Assembly (NCBI GenBank): GCA_034509495.1
Contig: CM067503.1
Coordinates: forward strand, 20,405,692 to 20,469,691
Origin: Acestrorhynchus altus
Lineage: Eukaryota > Chordata > Actinopteri > Characiformes > Acestrorhynchidae
Reading direction: 5' to 3'
Length of the DNA stretch: 64,000 bases
In this document: piece by piece, positions 1 to 11,399 of the stretch
How the letters are laid out: every line of letters starts with the position of its first letter
Numbering within the stretch: position 1 is the first letter of the stretch
Notes under the pieces: generated by a model
Database searches by the model: none
The model's input: only the letters and a program-made list of their open reading frames with translations
Told to the model about the DNA's origin: nothing
Position numbers and translations under genes: made by a program

Positions 1-683
1 GTAAAGTTAAAATAGTTGTTCTGTTTTAGTTTATTTAGCAAATACAATAATTACCATGGATGGGTAAAATGCGGAGGACAAAATCTATGTCCATGTCTAC
101 TGTGGAGGAGCTGCATCTTGGTATAAACTGTGTGAGAAGATGGAAGATGATCTAGCCATTTCTTGTGTGATTAGTTGTTCAGGACACAGTTGATGGCATC
201 TGTTTCTGTGCTTAATAATGTCAGAATTGATTCAATCAAAAGATTCTCTGGTATGTGAGCGTTTAATGCTCTACATACCAAATGGGCTTTTTTTGGTGAG
301 CCTTGTGAGAAAAAAGTTCCCTCAACTGCCAGGACATGACTGAAGTGCTCTTGAGCCCAATGGCCCAACTGCTCCCTATGTACGTGGATAGGTCTGCCCA
401 CCCCTCCGGGCACGTGTGCTCTCTGCCCCCTAGTGTGTGAATTGACTGCATGGATGGGTAAAATGTGGAGGACAAAATCCATATCTATGTGTGTGTTTCT
501 GCTTTCCACAGATTTTCTCCATTTGTTTCAGTGAGCTACACTGAAATTCTCAATATGGTTTACAGCCACTCCAAAAAGCTAATAATTAAACATGTCTGCA
601 TAATGCATTTTGTTCTGGGCAGTGAGTCTCCTAACACTTGCATGTTGGGAGACATTGTTTGTTTTCTTTATTTGCCCTATCAG
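1..683. repeat. Repeat-rich left edge with SINE fragments
   Basis: No coding exon is visible here. Positions 50-95 and 296-481 carry the tail and body of a tRNA-derived SINE on the + strand, recognised by the shared blocks 'gaagtgctcttgagc', 'actgctccct', 'gccccctagtgtgtgaa' and 'atggatgggtaaaatg' found in better copies elsewhere in the window. Positions 156-340 are repeated almost exactly at 1336-1500, so the SINE plus its left flank was locally duplicated. The rest is AT-rich unique-looking sequence. Confidence 0.6.
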
Positions 684-827
684 GTACTGCTGCCCAACAG
701 CTACGTGAAACTCTTTCCAAGTGTTCAGGTCCTACTGGGCAGCATCATCAGTCATACCCGTATCCTGCCAGGCTGGCTGTCAGAGGATAAAGAGGAAGAG
801 CTCCCGAATGGCAGGAGGACAGCCTGA
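684..827 (+). CDS. Possible 3'-terminal coding exon of an unidentified gene
   Basis: An open stretch of 47 codons ending in TGA directly follows a strong acceptor: a T-rich tract 'ttgttttctttatttgccctatcag' in the 20-odd bases before 684. Read in phase 0 it begins VLLPNSYVKLFPSVQ and ends EEELPNGRRTA. Its codon choice is more G/C-ending than the flanks, as in the real exons of this window. It has no recognisable domain; the first half is a hydrophobic, helix-like segment and the tail is charged. If real, it is the last exon of a + strand gene whose other exons lie left of the window. I do not recognise the protein. The alternative is chance ORF in repeat-rich DNA. Confidence 0.3.
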   Translation, partial: VLLPNSYVKLFPSVQVLLGSIISHTRILPGWLSEDKEEELPNGRRTA

Positions 828-2160
828 TTAGATTCCCATGAACCTGAGAGTTTTTCATTACTGCAGACCGATAGCTCAGCCTCGGCTTCTCCTCTTACCT
901 TTCGGGCAGACAGAAAGAAGTTGCAGGGAGTTTAGCCAAAGGTAAAAGAGTCCTGCTGCTTTCCTGGGATATGCTGAGGTTACTGCTTTCTCAGTTACTG
1001 TGTGTAATGGAAGTATGGCATTATTATGCTTTTATTTGATACTCCTTTATGGTGTGGGTTTGTTTATATATTGGAATCGTCTTTAGAATAGATGAAAATA
1101 AGGGTGCATAATGACATCAGGGATATTAGCGAGATTTGACCGATATTTCCGGGTAGATCCAGGTAGAGTTAGTGCCAATTTCTGAGTTTTATGAATGTTA
1201 ATGTGTTGATATTCACAAATATGTACTAGGGATGCGGTCAATGTCAGTATTTGATACTTTTTCAGATCTGCTGATGGCAATAATATATAGAAATTGTGGT
1301 CTAATTCTGGATCAATGTTACTAATGCAGTATCTGGCCATTTCTTGTGTGATTAGTTGTTTAGGACATGGTTGATGGCATCTGTTTCTGTGCTTAATAAT
1401 GTCAGAATTGATTAAATCAAAAGATTGTCTGGAATGTGAGCATTTAATGCTCTACATACCAAATGGGCTTTTTTGGTGAGCCTTGTGAGAAAAAAGTTGC
1501 CGGTTTGATTCCCTCAATGCCAGGACATGACTGAAGTGCTCTTCAGTACTGAAGTACTCATCCCAAAAGTATTGGATGGAGCACATGACTGAAGTGCTCT
1601 TGAGCAAGGCACTTAACAGCCCAACTGCTCCCTGTGGATAGGTCTGCCCACCACTCTGGGGATGTGTGTTGATATTAATGTGTTGATATTCACAAATATG
1701 TACTAAGGATGCAGTCAATGTCAGTATTTGATTCTTTTTCAGATCTGCTGATGGCACAAATATATGTAGAAATTGTGGTCTAATTCTGGATCAATGTTAC
1801 TAATGCAGTAAAATGAAAGAAATGCAAGTATTTTATTACTGTAGTTCAGTATTGCCTAAACATGGGCCATTTTTTGTCTATTTTTGCCTTTATACTTGCC
1901 CCCTCCATAATGTTTACATGAGAGTGTGAATGGGGGAGGAGAGTAGAGGAGCAGTTTAAAGCAGGGGGCAGGGCAGAGTGAGGGAGCCCATATCTCACTC
2001 TGTTTATATGCCTATATTGATATAAATCAAACAATGATATATAAATATTGAGTATATTGCCCAGCCCTAATTCTGCAAGAGTTTCAATAAATGCACCATC
2101 AGATAACACAAAAAAATATCTTTCTGATGCCAATAATTATTTTCAAGCAAATATCTTTTA
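828..2160. repeat. Duplicated repeat block
   Basis: Two local direct duplications are interleaved here. One pairs 156-340 with 1336-1500; the other pairs about 1188-1330 with 1668-1812 and includes 'gttgatattcacaaatatgtact' and 'ggatcaatgttactaatgcagta'. A SINE copy at 1476-1668 is interrupted by a short insert resembling the repeat at 2405-2440. The block ends near 2070 with 'atattgcccagccct', the terminal motif of the TIR element seen whole at 28,631-29,262. No gene is visible. Confidence 0.6.
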
Positions 2161-2364
2161 CCTATATGATTTCTTACACATCCCTTAAATGTCACCCGGA
2201 ATGATCATTGATTTGGAACTGTTATATTGGTACATCTCTAGGTGAAGCAGTGAGATATTGTGAATCAGTAGATTAACCTTCTGAAAATCAAGACTATAAA
2301 AACAGTTCATGCTTTTGTTTCATGTCTAGCCTTGCTGTGAGAATTTGATTGAATTCTAGTGTTA

Positions 2365-2670
2365 GTGAGGTTAGGATTCTGAATGATCACCACCCAACCT
2401 CATCCCCAACTCATCCCAAAAGTATTGGATGGAGCACCATCATTTCAGAGAACATTGATCCACTACTCCACAGCTCAATTCAGGGGGGCTTTATACCCCT
2501 CTAGCCCATGTCTGGCATGGTGCCAATAGGTTCGTGTTTAATTGCTCCAGAGCGTCCTACTCTGGACGCTACTTCTTTACAGGGACTAGACAAGGTTTGT
2601 GTGTGCATTTGTACATCTGTGTCAGCAAGTAGCTGAATTCTTTTCATCTGAAGGGGTGTCCAGAAACATT
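2365..2670. mobile_element. Non-autonomous DNA-transposon-like repeat
   Basis: The segment runs from 'ctagtgttagtgaggttaggattctg' through 'ctcatcccaaaagtattggatgg' to 'gaaggggtgtccagaaacatttgg'. This layout and the terminal 'ggggtgtcc..aacatttgg' motif match a dispersed repeat I know from many fish genomes. A fragment of the same core also lies at 1556-1586. There is no coding capacity. The family name is not certain from sequence alone. Confidence 0.45.
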
Positions 2671-3089
2671 TGGAAGTACTTTAAAAATCATGTAAATGCA
2701 TTTACTGTTTTTTTTATTTGTTTTATAATGATTTTGGCAGTAAGATAAAACAGTTTTTGGATTCTAGATTTTGAAATAGACAGAATAACATCATGGTTAC
2801 AAAATGTAAATGACTTAATCCAGCACTTCAGTTTAATTCAAATTCAATATAGCTAATTTCAAATAGTACATTGTACTATTTGTAAAATGACATAATTTGA
2901 CTGTAGTTATCTATCATAACATTGTTTTAATTTGCAGCTTTGTAAGCCCTTTCCTTGCATGCTTTTTAGTTTTAAATAGTCTGTAGTGATAATTTTGCAT
3001 TCAGCATAATTCCAGCATGTGCATCATGCCAAGTACACCAAATAACCCCATAAGCCTTTTCCTAAGCCCAGTCCTTCTCTGAACTGTGT

Positions 3090-3450
3090 TGTTGTGGGTG
3101 GAGCTAGACTGAGTCAGTCTCTCTCTCTTGCTCTCCCTCTCTTTCTCTCTCCCTCTCCCTCTTGTATGTGAGTTTGTCGGTTCGGATCAGAACTGGCCGC
3201 CAAGGCCACTCAGCCCCGCGTCCTCTCTGAGGGAGATGTGAGCTGACACTGTGCCCGCTCCAGTTCTTGAGGGCGTCACTCAAGTCACCCAACCCTGAGT
3301 CCCTGTCAGGAGCTCAGTGGAAGGGAAGTGCACTGCTGAGTTAGCACTTTCTCTTGGCTGCAGTGACTTCCTCTCGGTTTTCCCCCCCTAGGGCTTCAGG
3401 GGCATCGTCATAACTAGCAAGCCAAAAACTAGCGTAATTAGCCTTCATGC
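3090..3450. other. GC/CpG-richer segment with CT tract
   Basis: A CT-rich tract (about 3114-3163) is followed by sequence clearly richer in G+C and CpG than its surroundings ('ggccgccaaggccact', 'ccccgcgtcctctc', 'gtgcccgctccag'). Such composition fits a promoter or first non-coding exon, and zbtb47 is the next + strand gene with its 5' exon missing. This is inference only: no start codon, splice pair or TATA box could be tied to it. Confidence 0.25.
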
Positions 3451-3794
3451 AGAGTAAGAGTCAGACAGTTCATTTGGATTCTGGTGGAATATTTTCAAAA
3501 GAAATATAACTTAAGATTGGAACGAATGAAACCTGTGTGAGAATTGCTTAAGGTATTGTTAAAATATCTGTTGTGTTAAACGTATAGTGTGGACATTATC
3601 ATGATTGTTGAATAATTGTATGAAAATTAAATGTAAAAAAAAAAACACAAATCCTACCTTGTCACTTCAGAGATGCTCTGACCCGGTCATTTAGCCATTT
3701 TGCACTTCTCCACTTAGATCTTCACACTTGCCCATTTAAGTAAGTAAATAATTATACTCATTTGACCCACTGTGTTATGCTTGTTGCAGATTAC

Positions 3795-4022
3795 CATTTA
3801 CACATATATCCCATTCACACACAGTGATACACACATACACACTAGTGAATTCACACACCAGGGGGCAGTGAGCACACATGCCCAGAGCGGCAGCGCTATC
3901 TTCAGCACTCAGGGAGCAGCTGGGGAGCAGAGGGCACTTCAGTTATGTCCCGCCAGTTCAGGGATTCCAACCGGCAACCTCCCAGCCACAAGGCTGGTTC
4001 CCTAACCACCAGGACATGGCTG
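3795..4022 (-). mobile_element. tRNA-derived SINE, minus orientation
   Basis: Read on the - strand it has a tRNA-like head, with 'ctggtggttagggaacc' (A-box region) and 'ggttgccggttggaatccc' (B-box region). The body 'gcacttaac..ctgctcc', 'gggcatgtgtgctcactgccccc' and 'gtgtgtgaattcactagtgtg' follows. This is one of the most complete copies in the window. Pol III-type promoter boxes are implied by the tRNA head; activity is unknown. Confidence 0.75.
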
Positions 4023-4029
4023 CTCCATT

Positions 4030-5720
4030 TCTCCCACTTCACACCATCTAGCTTACACCAACCAGGATTCCTGATATTGTGTAATGTAGTATCTGGTGCC
4101 AGACTGTTCACAAGTTTACGTTTGGAGGTAGGTTTCCACTTACCCTGTCACCAGTTCACCAGTTGTCCTTCCATGGAGCACTTTTGCAAGTTACTGGCCA
4201 CTGCATACCAGGTGCATCCCATAAGACGTGCCATTTTGAAGATGTTCTGATCCAGTCTTCTTGCCATCAGAATCTGACCACTGTCAGTGAGTCAGATTCA
4301 TGGACTTGCACATTGTTTCCTACTTCCAACACATCAACTTCTGAACTGAATGTTCACATGCTGCTTAATATGTAAATCCCACCCCTTAGCAAGTGCCTTT
4401 GTAACCGGATAATAAATATTATTCATTTCACTTGGGAGTAGCTTTAATTTTATGGCTGATTGTGTTCTTGTCATACACTGAGCTGGACTGGCAACTTCAT
4501 TCACTATTTGTGTCGTTCCACAAACAGGCCCCTTCACCCTCTCAGCAGCCTACACCCATAGTGGCCCACCTGGTTCTCCTGATGGCCAGTCAATCCCTGG
4601 TCATACACCATTGTTATGTGATAATCAACGTGTGATTGGCTGTCTGACTGTGTGCTTTTTAACTGTCTGTATAGCAGACAGTTTGGTCATCCACTCTCCA
4701 AACAGGACAAATGTGTGTGAACACACCACTGATCTTATATCACATGGCTTCGTTAACAGCAATCCGGTTGCCATACAGTTACCAGATAAATGTATTGTAG
4801 CTTTGTAATTGGTTCGTTGGCTCATATGCTTATATCGGCTTTCTGTATTGCAATGACTACTGTTGGCTATAGACCTGAATCATCTTTGCCTACATTCCTC
4901 AGACTTCCAAGAGTGGTGGTTCAAGGGTTTTGTGCCTCTGTCTGGACCACATAACCCAGCCTGAATGGATGTGAGGGGCTTAGGGCTCTATAATGGATCT
5001 CTCTGGAAGCACGTCCACAGGAACAGTGCCTGTAATTGAGGACATGCAGGCTTTATGGCGCAGTAAATTCGGACAGCTTGTGGGCCAGTTTCACACAGGC
5101 CGTGAGAGCAGAGAGAAAGTCATTTGACGAGCACAGATCTCGTTACTTCTTCTGTTTAACTGGCCGTCCACTTGGCCCGAAGCTTTGCGGCTCCAGCCAA
5201 GTGCATACCAGCCTGCCTGCCTTGTCTGGCCAGCAGCCCTGAGACCCCACTCTTAGGGGAAAGGCTGCTACAGGGCAATGATATGTTTGAGCTGATCACC
5301 TTTGTGTGACATTGTGGATGAAGATATTGCCCAAGCAAGGTGAATATAATGTGTTATTTTGATGTTAGGAGAAGAGTTGTGAAGCAAATAATTGTAGGGA
5401 AACATATTTTTAGTGAAAGAGGTTGAAACAGTATACATCCACTGTTAAGGGTCATTACGTCTGTCATAAAGGTGCAAGTGGATGCATTTATTGAGTATTG
5501 TAGACTCTTCTTTAATGTATAAATAGAAAATATGTGTCATCAGATGGGGTGAAAATGGTCAGATGTTGCAAAATGTGCTGTTGGTGAGCTGAAAAGATTG
5601 CAACAACTTAGCTTTTAGTCTTGCCCTCAGTTAAATTTTTTGGAGTCTTACAAAAAAAGGTTGAACATGCAAAATTCAGCCCCCTCGGTTTTTAAACGTG
5701 TAATTAAATGTTTTCTTTTT
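4030..5720. other. Gene-free interval upstream of zbtb47
   Basis: Short ORFs in all frames, no splice-flanked exon and no recognisable domain. Several 60-100 codon ORFs overlap on both strands, as expected by chance in this sequence. I see no annotated-style repeat of high confidence. Confidence 0.5.
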
Positions 5721-5734
5721 TTATCTGAATTGTA

Positions 5735-6180
5735 TGTGATGGAAACAATAACCAAAAAACACCAGGAATACCAGTGAGAGCTCCAAACAGGTCAGGGACA
5801 AAGTTATTGAGAAGTACAAGTCAGGGTATGAAGAATATGTGCTGATGATCCCCCAGAGCACCATCAAATCCATTTTCATCAAATGGAAAGAACATGGTAC
5901 CACAAGAAACCTGCCAAGAGATGCCCGCTCACCAAAACTCTCCGACCAGACAAGGATGGCATTAATCAGAGAGGCAGCTGATTTGAGCCTGCGACAGGCT
6001 TTCACCTTCCAACAGGACAATGACCCAGTTATTTTCTAATTTGTTGGCATGTTCTGTAAATGAAAAGATGCAAACCCTAAAATAATCAACTTTAATTCCA
6101 GGTTGTGAGGTAGCACAACATGAAAAATACCATATGGGGGGGAGGGGGGGGGGGTTTGAATACATTCACAAGGCACTGTA
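5735..6180 (+). pseudogene. Tc1/mariner transposase relic, internally deleted
   Basis: Translation fragments show the N-terminal helix-turn-helix region of a fish Tc1 transposase ('VPVRAPNRSGT'-like start, then SIFIKWKEHGTTRNLPRDARSP, then LSDQTRMALIREAA). This is joined directly to a downstream block encoding FTFQQDNDP, which carries the second catalytic-core aspartate region. Most of the catalytic domain between them is missing, so the copy is dead. The segment ends with the G-rich run and 'tttgaatacattcacaaggcactg', typical of a Tc1 3' end. Confidence 0.7.
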
Positions 6181-6549
6181 GGTTGGAGAGAAGAGATAAT
6201 AAAAGCAGATCATTTTACTCTACCATGGATCCCCGTTGGCTTCTCCTGGCTTTTGCTTCTTTGCATGTAGAGTTTGAGCTCCGCTTTTGCAGACACTGGC
6301 ACAGCAAAAACCTTGGTCACAAGGTCTGTTTCAGGCTGCAACCCATTTTCACATAGCCAGCAGAGTCAGGTGGTAATGTGCTGCCTTCTGCTAACAACAA
6401 CATAAATTGTTCCAAAGTTATCACTGAGTTTTCCAGTTTTGCCAGATTTGACCAACACCAGTGGGCCGGTGAGCCTTAGCATGTGTAAATGTAAATGAGT
6501 GTTTTGGGATTGGCTGTCTTACAGCCCTGTTTTGGTTGTCCCTGCCATG

Positions 6550-6850
6550 TACAAGTGAGTGAATGAATAAAGTTCCATTTATATAGGACTGTTCGAGATT
6601 CCTGAAGGACACTTTACAGTCAGCACTCTTCACAACATACACTTGCTGGAAGAGGCAGCCAATCACACAGCGTACTCTCTGTGGAAAAATGACCGTCAAC
6701 TGCATCAAGCACCATGGGTTCACACAGGACAGAGTCTAAATCATCTTGGCTTGCAGACATCCATTCACTGCCCCACACACTCATTTACACACTAGGGGAA
6801 TTTAGAGTAGCCAGTTCACCTGATCTCCATGTTTTTGGAACCATGGAAAC
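6550..6850. repeat. Dispersed fish repeat with 'tttatataggac' core
   Basis: The sequence 'ttccatttatataggactgttcgagattcctgaaggacactttaca' followed by 'catccattcactgcccc', 'acacactaggggaatttagagtagcc' and 'ccatgtttttgg' corresponds to a widespread fish interspersed repeat related to the one at 46,483-46,672. It is non-coding here. Exact boundaries are approximate. Confidence 0.5.
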
Positions 6851-7619
6851 AAACTATGCCAAGATATATACAGCTTTCTATTCTAGGCCCCCTTTAATAG
6901 TACAGACAGCCTGTTTAATTCTTAGGGATGGAAAAGGGTTGGAAAATGGGAATGTCAAAAATGGTAGCATTTTTTGTCCACACAGACCCACACAATTTTT
7001 ATCATATGCTGATATTATAGATCTGGTTTATGTTGAGAGCATAATTTTAACCTTTAAGTCGCCCTTTATTTAAACCCTTTACCCTCATGTGGGGATTCTG
7101 CAGTGAAACCTCTTTGGCAGGCTTGTGTGTTACTCCCCTGCTCTTGTTTACAGTCTTGCAGTCATAAATAATGCAGGCACAGAGTCCTGATTGGACTTGT
7201 GGTTGGAGGTGAAATTTTATTGATGTCTGTGAATCTGGAGTCACTTTGACATGGAAATACAGATGTTGTTGGGGGTGAGGGGTGCATTGACAGGTCAGTT
7301 TGTGTCCTGCGTTTGAAACATTCTGTTATAGCTTCTATGTCTGATGTGACAGAGCCGATATGACAGTACAGCAAAATACAAGGGATGAAATGATGTAAGA
7401 ATTTAGAGAGGATGGAGATAACTGCTGAATTTGATACACAATCATTCATAATTTTACATTTATATTTTGCTCTTCTGGAGTTGAATAAAATCTCATCAGG
7501 CATCAACTTCAGTCAAATGTGAGTCAAATCTGATTATCAATGCTGATCATGTTTTAAAATGAATTATTTGCTGAAAATGATGATATCATCGTACGTTTCT
7601 ACAAGAGATTGTTCCAAGA

Positions 7620-8370
7620 TGTTTTGATCGGGAGAAAAAGTCTAATAAATAATAACCGAGATACACACTGCGCAGACAGTTACATGCCATTTTCTACATG
7701 TTAGTCATAGTGTGATGAATTATCAGCAAGTAATCCAGCAAAAAACGTGTACATGCTCAACCTCAGAGGGGCAGGGCTAATGTCACTGATCCAGATATTG
7801 GGTTACAGAAGAAAATGAGAAGGAAGGTGCTGCTTGCTCACTTTTATTTCCCCACACACAGAATACAAATAAAAATAATATTGATACAAACAGAAATAAT
7901 ACAAATAATAAATGACATTCCACTGACCACTGTCAAGTGTTTTGAAGAATGTACTATAATGTGAGTATGTATTAGAGAATGTATTAGAGAATGTATTATA
8001 AATATCCTTGTCAATCTAATCATTTAAAAATTCTTCCATTTTCATTTAAAAACACCCTGGATGATCAATTTCCAACAGGATTTCTGAGATATTCCGTGTT
8101 TTTAGTCCTTATCAGCAAATAAAGGTAAGGAAATGTTTAATCAAGGTCAGGGAAATGTGTCCATATAAATATATAAAAATATATTGAAAAATCGAAATAT
8201 ATTGTTTTTATATCTCAAATTAAGACATATTTCAGTATCATAGGGTCTCCTGAAAATAACAGTACCTGGCATCTCCTATTAGTAGTCTTAATTTTTTGGT
8301 AAATAAAAGTCAGACTACAAAAACATCCCACACAATTGACTCTATAGGTTAAACAAATGAATTTTTTCAC
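7620..8370. repeat. Dispersed ~0.75-0.85 kb repeat, copy 1
   Basis: It shares a collinear series of blocks with 52,050-52,900 and, over its first half, with 54,440-54,985. Shared blocks include 'acatgctcaacct', 'tcactgatccagatat', 'gctgcttgctc', 'tgtcaagtgttttgaagaa', 'cttgtcaatcta', 'tgatcaatttc', 'cctgaaaataaca' and 'tctggcat'. No ORF of note. The copies are diverged, so the insertions are old. I do not recognise the family. Confidence 0.6.
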
Positions 8371-8463
8371 TCATATTTATTTAAAATATTAGGATTAGTA
8401 TTATTAATATTATTTAAAATCAGACTAAGCCATTTTATTAAGTATGTATCTTCAGTACATTTA

Positions 8464-8878
8464 GGAAGCGTAACGATTGTGCACTGATCTGAAAAAGACA
8501 TAGACAGGGGTGGCGAATGTACGTGCGGGGTTATGGATTATTTAATAAAGAAGAAAACAAACCATGGATACAAACACAAACAGAAAGACATGAATTCTGG
8601 GAAACAGATAAACAAAGAAATCGCATGGAAACATACAGACTAACAAACTGACCAGAACTTGACAAATGGACTAACTAACACAATCACAAAACAAAGGACT
8701 CACAAGGACAGACTGAAACAAAGGGTCTTAAATACAATGACAACATTTCATGCACCTGGAACTGGATAAGGAATGGGCAGGGTTATTAAATAGACACAGA
8801 TGGAAATGGGCTGAGCAAGGTCAGAGACAAGACCAAAACCAACAAAAAAACATGCTCAGAAGCACATGGGGAAATCAA
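8464..8878. repeat. Dispersed repeat family B, copy 1
   Basis: It is A-rich, with 'aacagaaagacatg', 'gggtcttaaatacaatgac', 'gacacagatggaaatggg' and 'gcacatgggg'. Related copies lie at 18,665-19,030 and 34,415-34,550, sharing 'ggtctt(a/c)aataca', 'aacgagggg', 'agacacag(a/g)tgg' and 'acaaaaacaaacaacccat'-like blocks. Non-coding. Confidence 0.55.
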
Positions 8879-9065
8879 AGTCAATCAATCAAAGTTTGTA
8901 TAGCGCTGTTTACAACAAAGGAGTTGTCACAAAGCAGCTTTACAGAAATCCGGGTCCAAGCCTCAGCTGAGCAAGCCAGCCGGGCGACAGTGGCAAGGAA
9001 AAAGTCCCTCAGGCTAAGAGGAAGAAACCTTGAGAGGAACCATAGCTCAAAAGGGGAACCCATCC
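8879..9065. repeat. Dispersed fish repeat ('tatagcgctgtttacaac')
   Basis: The block 'gtttgtatagcgctgtt', 'gttgtcacaaagcagcttta', 'gcgacagtggcaaggaaaaa', 'gaagaaaccttgagaggaacc', 'aaaaggggaacccatcct' is a highly recognisable interspersed repeat of otophysan and other teleost genomes. Its ORFs are incidental. Confidence 0.6.
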
Positions 9066-9439
9066 TCTTCTGCCACTGTTTTATTACTGAGTGGATTTTA
9101 AAAGACACATTTTCTTAATAAAGAAAATCAGTATCAGTTATCCCATGAACTGGTGTCTGATATGAATATTTTGGTAAAAGGAGCTCAAATCTATATCAGA
9201 GTAATTTTAACCTATAGACAATAACAGTGTAATGTCATAGTGTAAAATATATATCATTATGGTTCCATCTTGCACATATCTGAGATTCAAACTCATATAC
9301 AAATTTTTGATTAGATGAGTTACACATAATTTTCACATAACTGGATTTTTTCATTCTTTTGATTTTTCCCATAGAAATGAACAAGGTGAATAAAGTCCCT
9401 TCTTGTGCAGATGGTACAAATACACTAGTAACACACATC

Positions 9440-9592
9440 ATCTTAGCACCACTGTAGCAACCACCTAGCAACACCAGAGTAACCTCTTACAACCACCTAG
9501 CAGCACCATAATAACCTCTAACAACCACCTAGCAACACCATGGTATACTCTAACAACCACCTAGCAACACCACGGTAGCCTCAAACAACTTA
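9440..9592. repeat. Short minisatellite, ~36 bp unit
   Basis: Four imperfect head-to-tail units, each containing 'acaaccacctagca(a/g)cacca' followed by a variable 'tagtaacctcta'-like spacer. Units differ by several substitutions and are not palindromic, so this is an ordinary minisatellite. Confidence 0.7.
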
Positions 9593-10246
9593 TTAATTTG
9601 TTTTTAATTCATTCTCTTCTGCACAGAGGTGAAGCTATTTATGGTTCTGTGTTAAATTCCTATTAAGGGACAATAACATACAGACACTCGCATTTTTGGC
9701 AGCGCTCCTCCTAGCCCTTATCCTGGCTGACATTTAAAAAGCTTAAACTGTCTTCTAGTCAGTGAAAATGGAGGAAGCTCTAATAACAGTGAGTGACATT
9801 ATGAAGAAGGCTTTCGTTTAATTCCAGTCACTGACTGTTGCATGCAGTAAATGCCTGCTTAATGAATGTGTATAATTGTTTGGAACGTCTGCTATTTACT
9901 CTCCCTGCTCTTCCTAATTGTTTACTGGCCCGTGTTTTGTCTTGTGCATAACGATGACTCCTCTGAGACAGGACGGAGAGGTGGAGGAGGAAGCTAATGG
10001 CTGCAGCATGGCTCTGAATATCAATGTGTTTCTCAAACAGTCTCTCTCACAAACTCGCTCGCCCTTTCTCCCTCCCTTTCTGGTCCCCTTCTCTGTCTTC
10101 TTTTGGAGTTCTGAAAGAGATGCCATCCAGATCGAAACCTTGCCCTTCCTGTGCTAGGATAAAATCTACAACATGTGGCCTGCATGCTCCTCAGCTGTCA
10201 CTCTGACTCCACAATGCACTATATAATCTATGTAAATTGGGATTTC

Positions 10247-10392
10247 AGTTCTGTTTTACCCTCCAAGGGTATTAGAACAGTGAGGCCCTTTATTTTTGCT
10301 GTAGACTGAAAAAAATACATTTTCTTTTTTTCAGTCTACTGCATAAAAAGGGATTGACCTCACTGTGCCAATACTTTTGGAGAGGACTGTGA
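10247..10392. mobile_element. MITE with terminal inverted repeats
   Basis: The left end 'cctccaagggtattagaacagtgaggcc' is mirrored by the right end 'tgacctcactgtgccaatacttttggagagg', giving inverted termini of roughly 28 bp around a short A/T-rich centre that is itself partly palindromic ('tgtagactgaaa' versus 'tttcagtctac'). The same terminus occurs at 43,090 ('aatattggaacagtgaggcc'). Confidence 0.65.
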
Positions 10393-10431
10393 CAATGGCC
10401 TAATAGACTATTCACATCTCTAAACATACTT

Positions 10432-10592
10432 CACTAGTGAATTCACACACTAGAGGCACATATGCCCAAAGTGGAGGGCAGCATTATCCACAGCGCCCGT
10501 AGAGCTGCTGGGGAGTCAAATGCCAGGGAATCAAACTGGCAGCCTTCTACTCACAAGGCAAGTTCCTGAACCACAAGGCCATGACTGCCCCC
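10432..10592 (-). mobile_element. tRNA-derived SINE, minus orientation, partial
   Basis: It contains the diagnostic blocks in reverse: 'cactagtgaattcacacactag', 'catatgcccaaag', 'agctgctggggag', 'ccttctactcacaaggcaagttcctgaaccacaaggccatgactgccccc'. The tRNA-like head lies at its right end. Confidence 0.7.
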
Positions 10593-10687
10593 ACATTTGC
10601 CATACTGGAAAAAATAACAGCATAATGTATGAAAATGCCCCATTTTTTCCAATTCGCTTACATTTGATGCCCAAAATTGAGTTCCCA

Positions 10688-11390
10688 AACATACATCCAT
10701 CCATCCATCCATCATCTGCCACTTATCTGGGGTCTGGTTTGCGGCAGCAGCAGCCTAAGCAAAGAGGCCCAGAACTCCTTCTCCCCAGTCACCTCTTCCA
10801 GCCCTTCCAGGGGCATTCCAAGGCATTCCCAAGCCAGCTGAGAGATAATGTCTCCAGTATATCCTGGGTCTTTCCTCCCAGTCAAACATGCCTGGAACAC
10901 CTCATAAGGGAGGCACCCAGGAGGCATCCAAACCAAATGCCCGAACCACCTACTCTGCAAACACACCCCTTCCAGATGACTGAAGTCCTTATCCTATCTG
11001 TAAGGGAGAGTCCAGTCACCATGCAGAGGACTCGGACTATGTTGTTAGGTGCAATAGCTACTTGTAGAGTCTCCCAGGGCAAATTGACTGTGCAAAGTGC
11101 AAAGCGATCCTGTTGCACCCCTATGAGAAATATTAACAGGGCTCAGTCTCCCTCGCCCAGAATAGTGTCACCGCAGCCTCACCCTGGAGCCAAGCCTGGG
11201 TGAGGGGCTCTTTGGCAAGCGTCTGGTGGTTGGTTCTTCACCCATGGGACCCAGCCAAGCTCAGCCTGAAGGAGTAACATGGATCATGGGCCTACCACCC
11301 ATGGGAGGAGTAGTAATGGTTGTTCAGTCCTGTGTGGTTCGGGTAGTGGTCAAAGGCAAGGGCCTTGGCCTTGTTCTTGGTTGCCCATAC
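10688..11390. repeat. Non-LTR retrotransposon-derived fragment
   Basis: A CATC run is followed by 'gcggcagcagcagcctaagcaaagaggcccagaact', 'ccagccgagagat'-like, 'ggaggcacccaggaggcatcc' and 'ccaaatgcccgaaccacc' blocks. The 3' part has 'gggacccagccaagctcagcctg'. This order is the common 3' portion of a LINE abundant in teleosts. The long + frame ORF across it (10,520-11,203) is a by-product of its GC content and shows no protein domain on that strand. Confidence 0.6.
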
Positions 11391-11399
11391 AAATATACA

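Noticed and set aside
9440..9592. CRISPR-like array
   Set aside because: Repeats with spacer-like gaps, but the units are diverged throughout, the gaps are also related to one another, and the host is a vertebrate.
10520..11203. 227-codon ORF on the + strand
   Set aside because: It spans a SINE tail, a CATC run and a LINE-derived fragment, has no domain and no plausible splice context; it is open by composition only.
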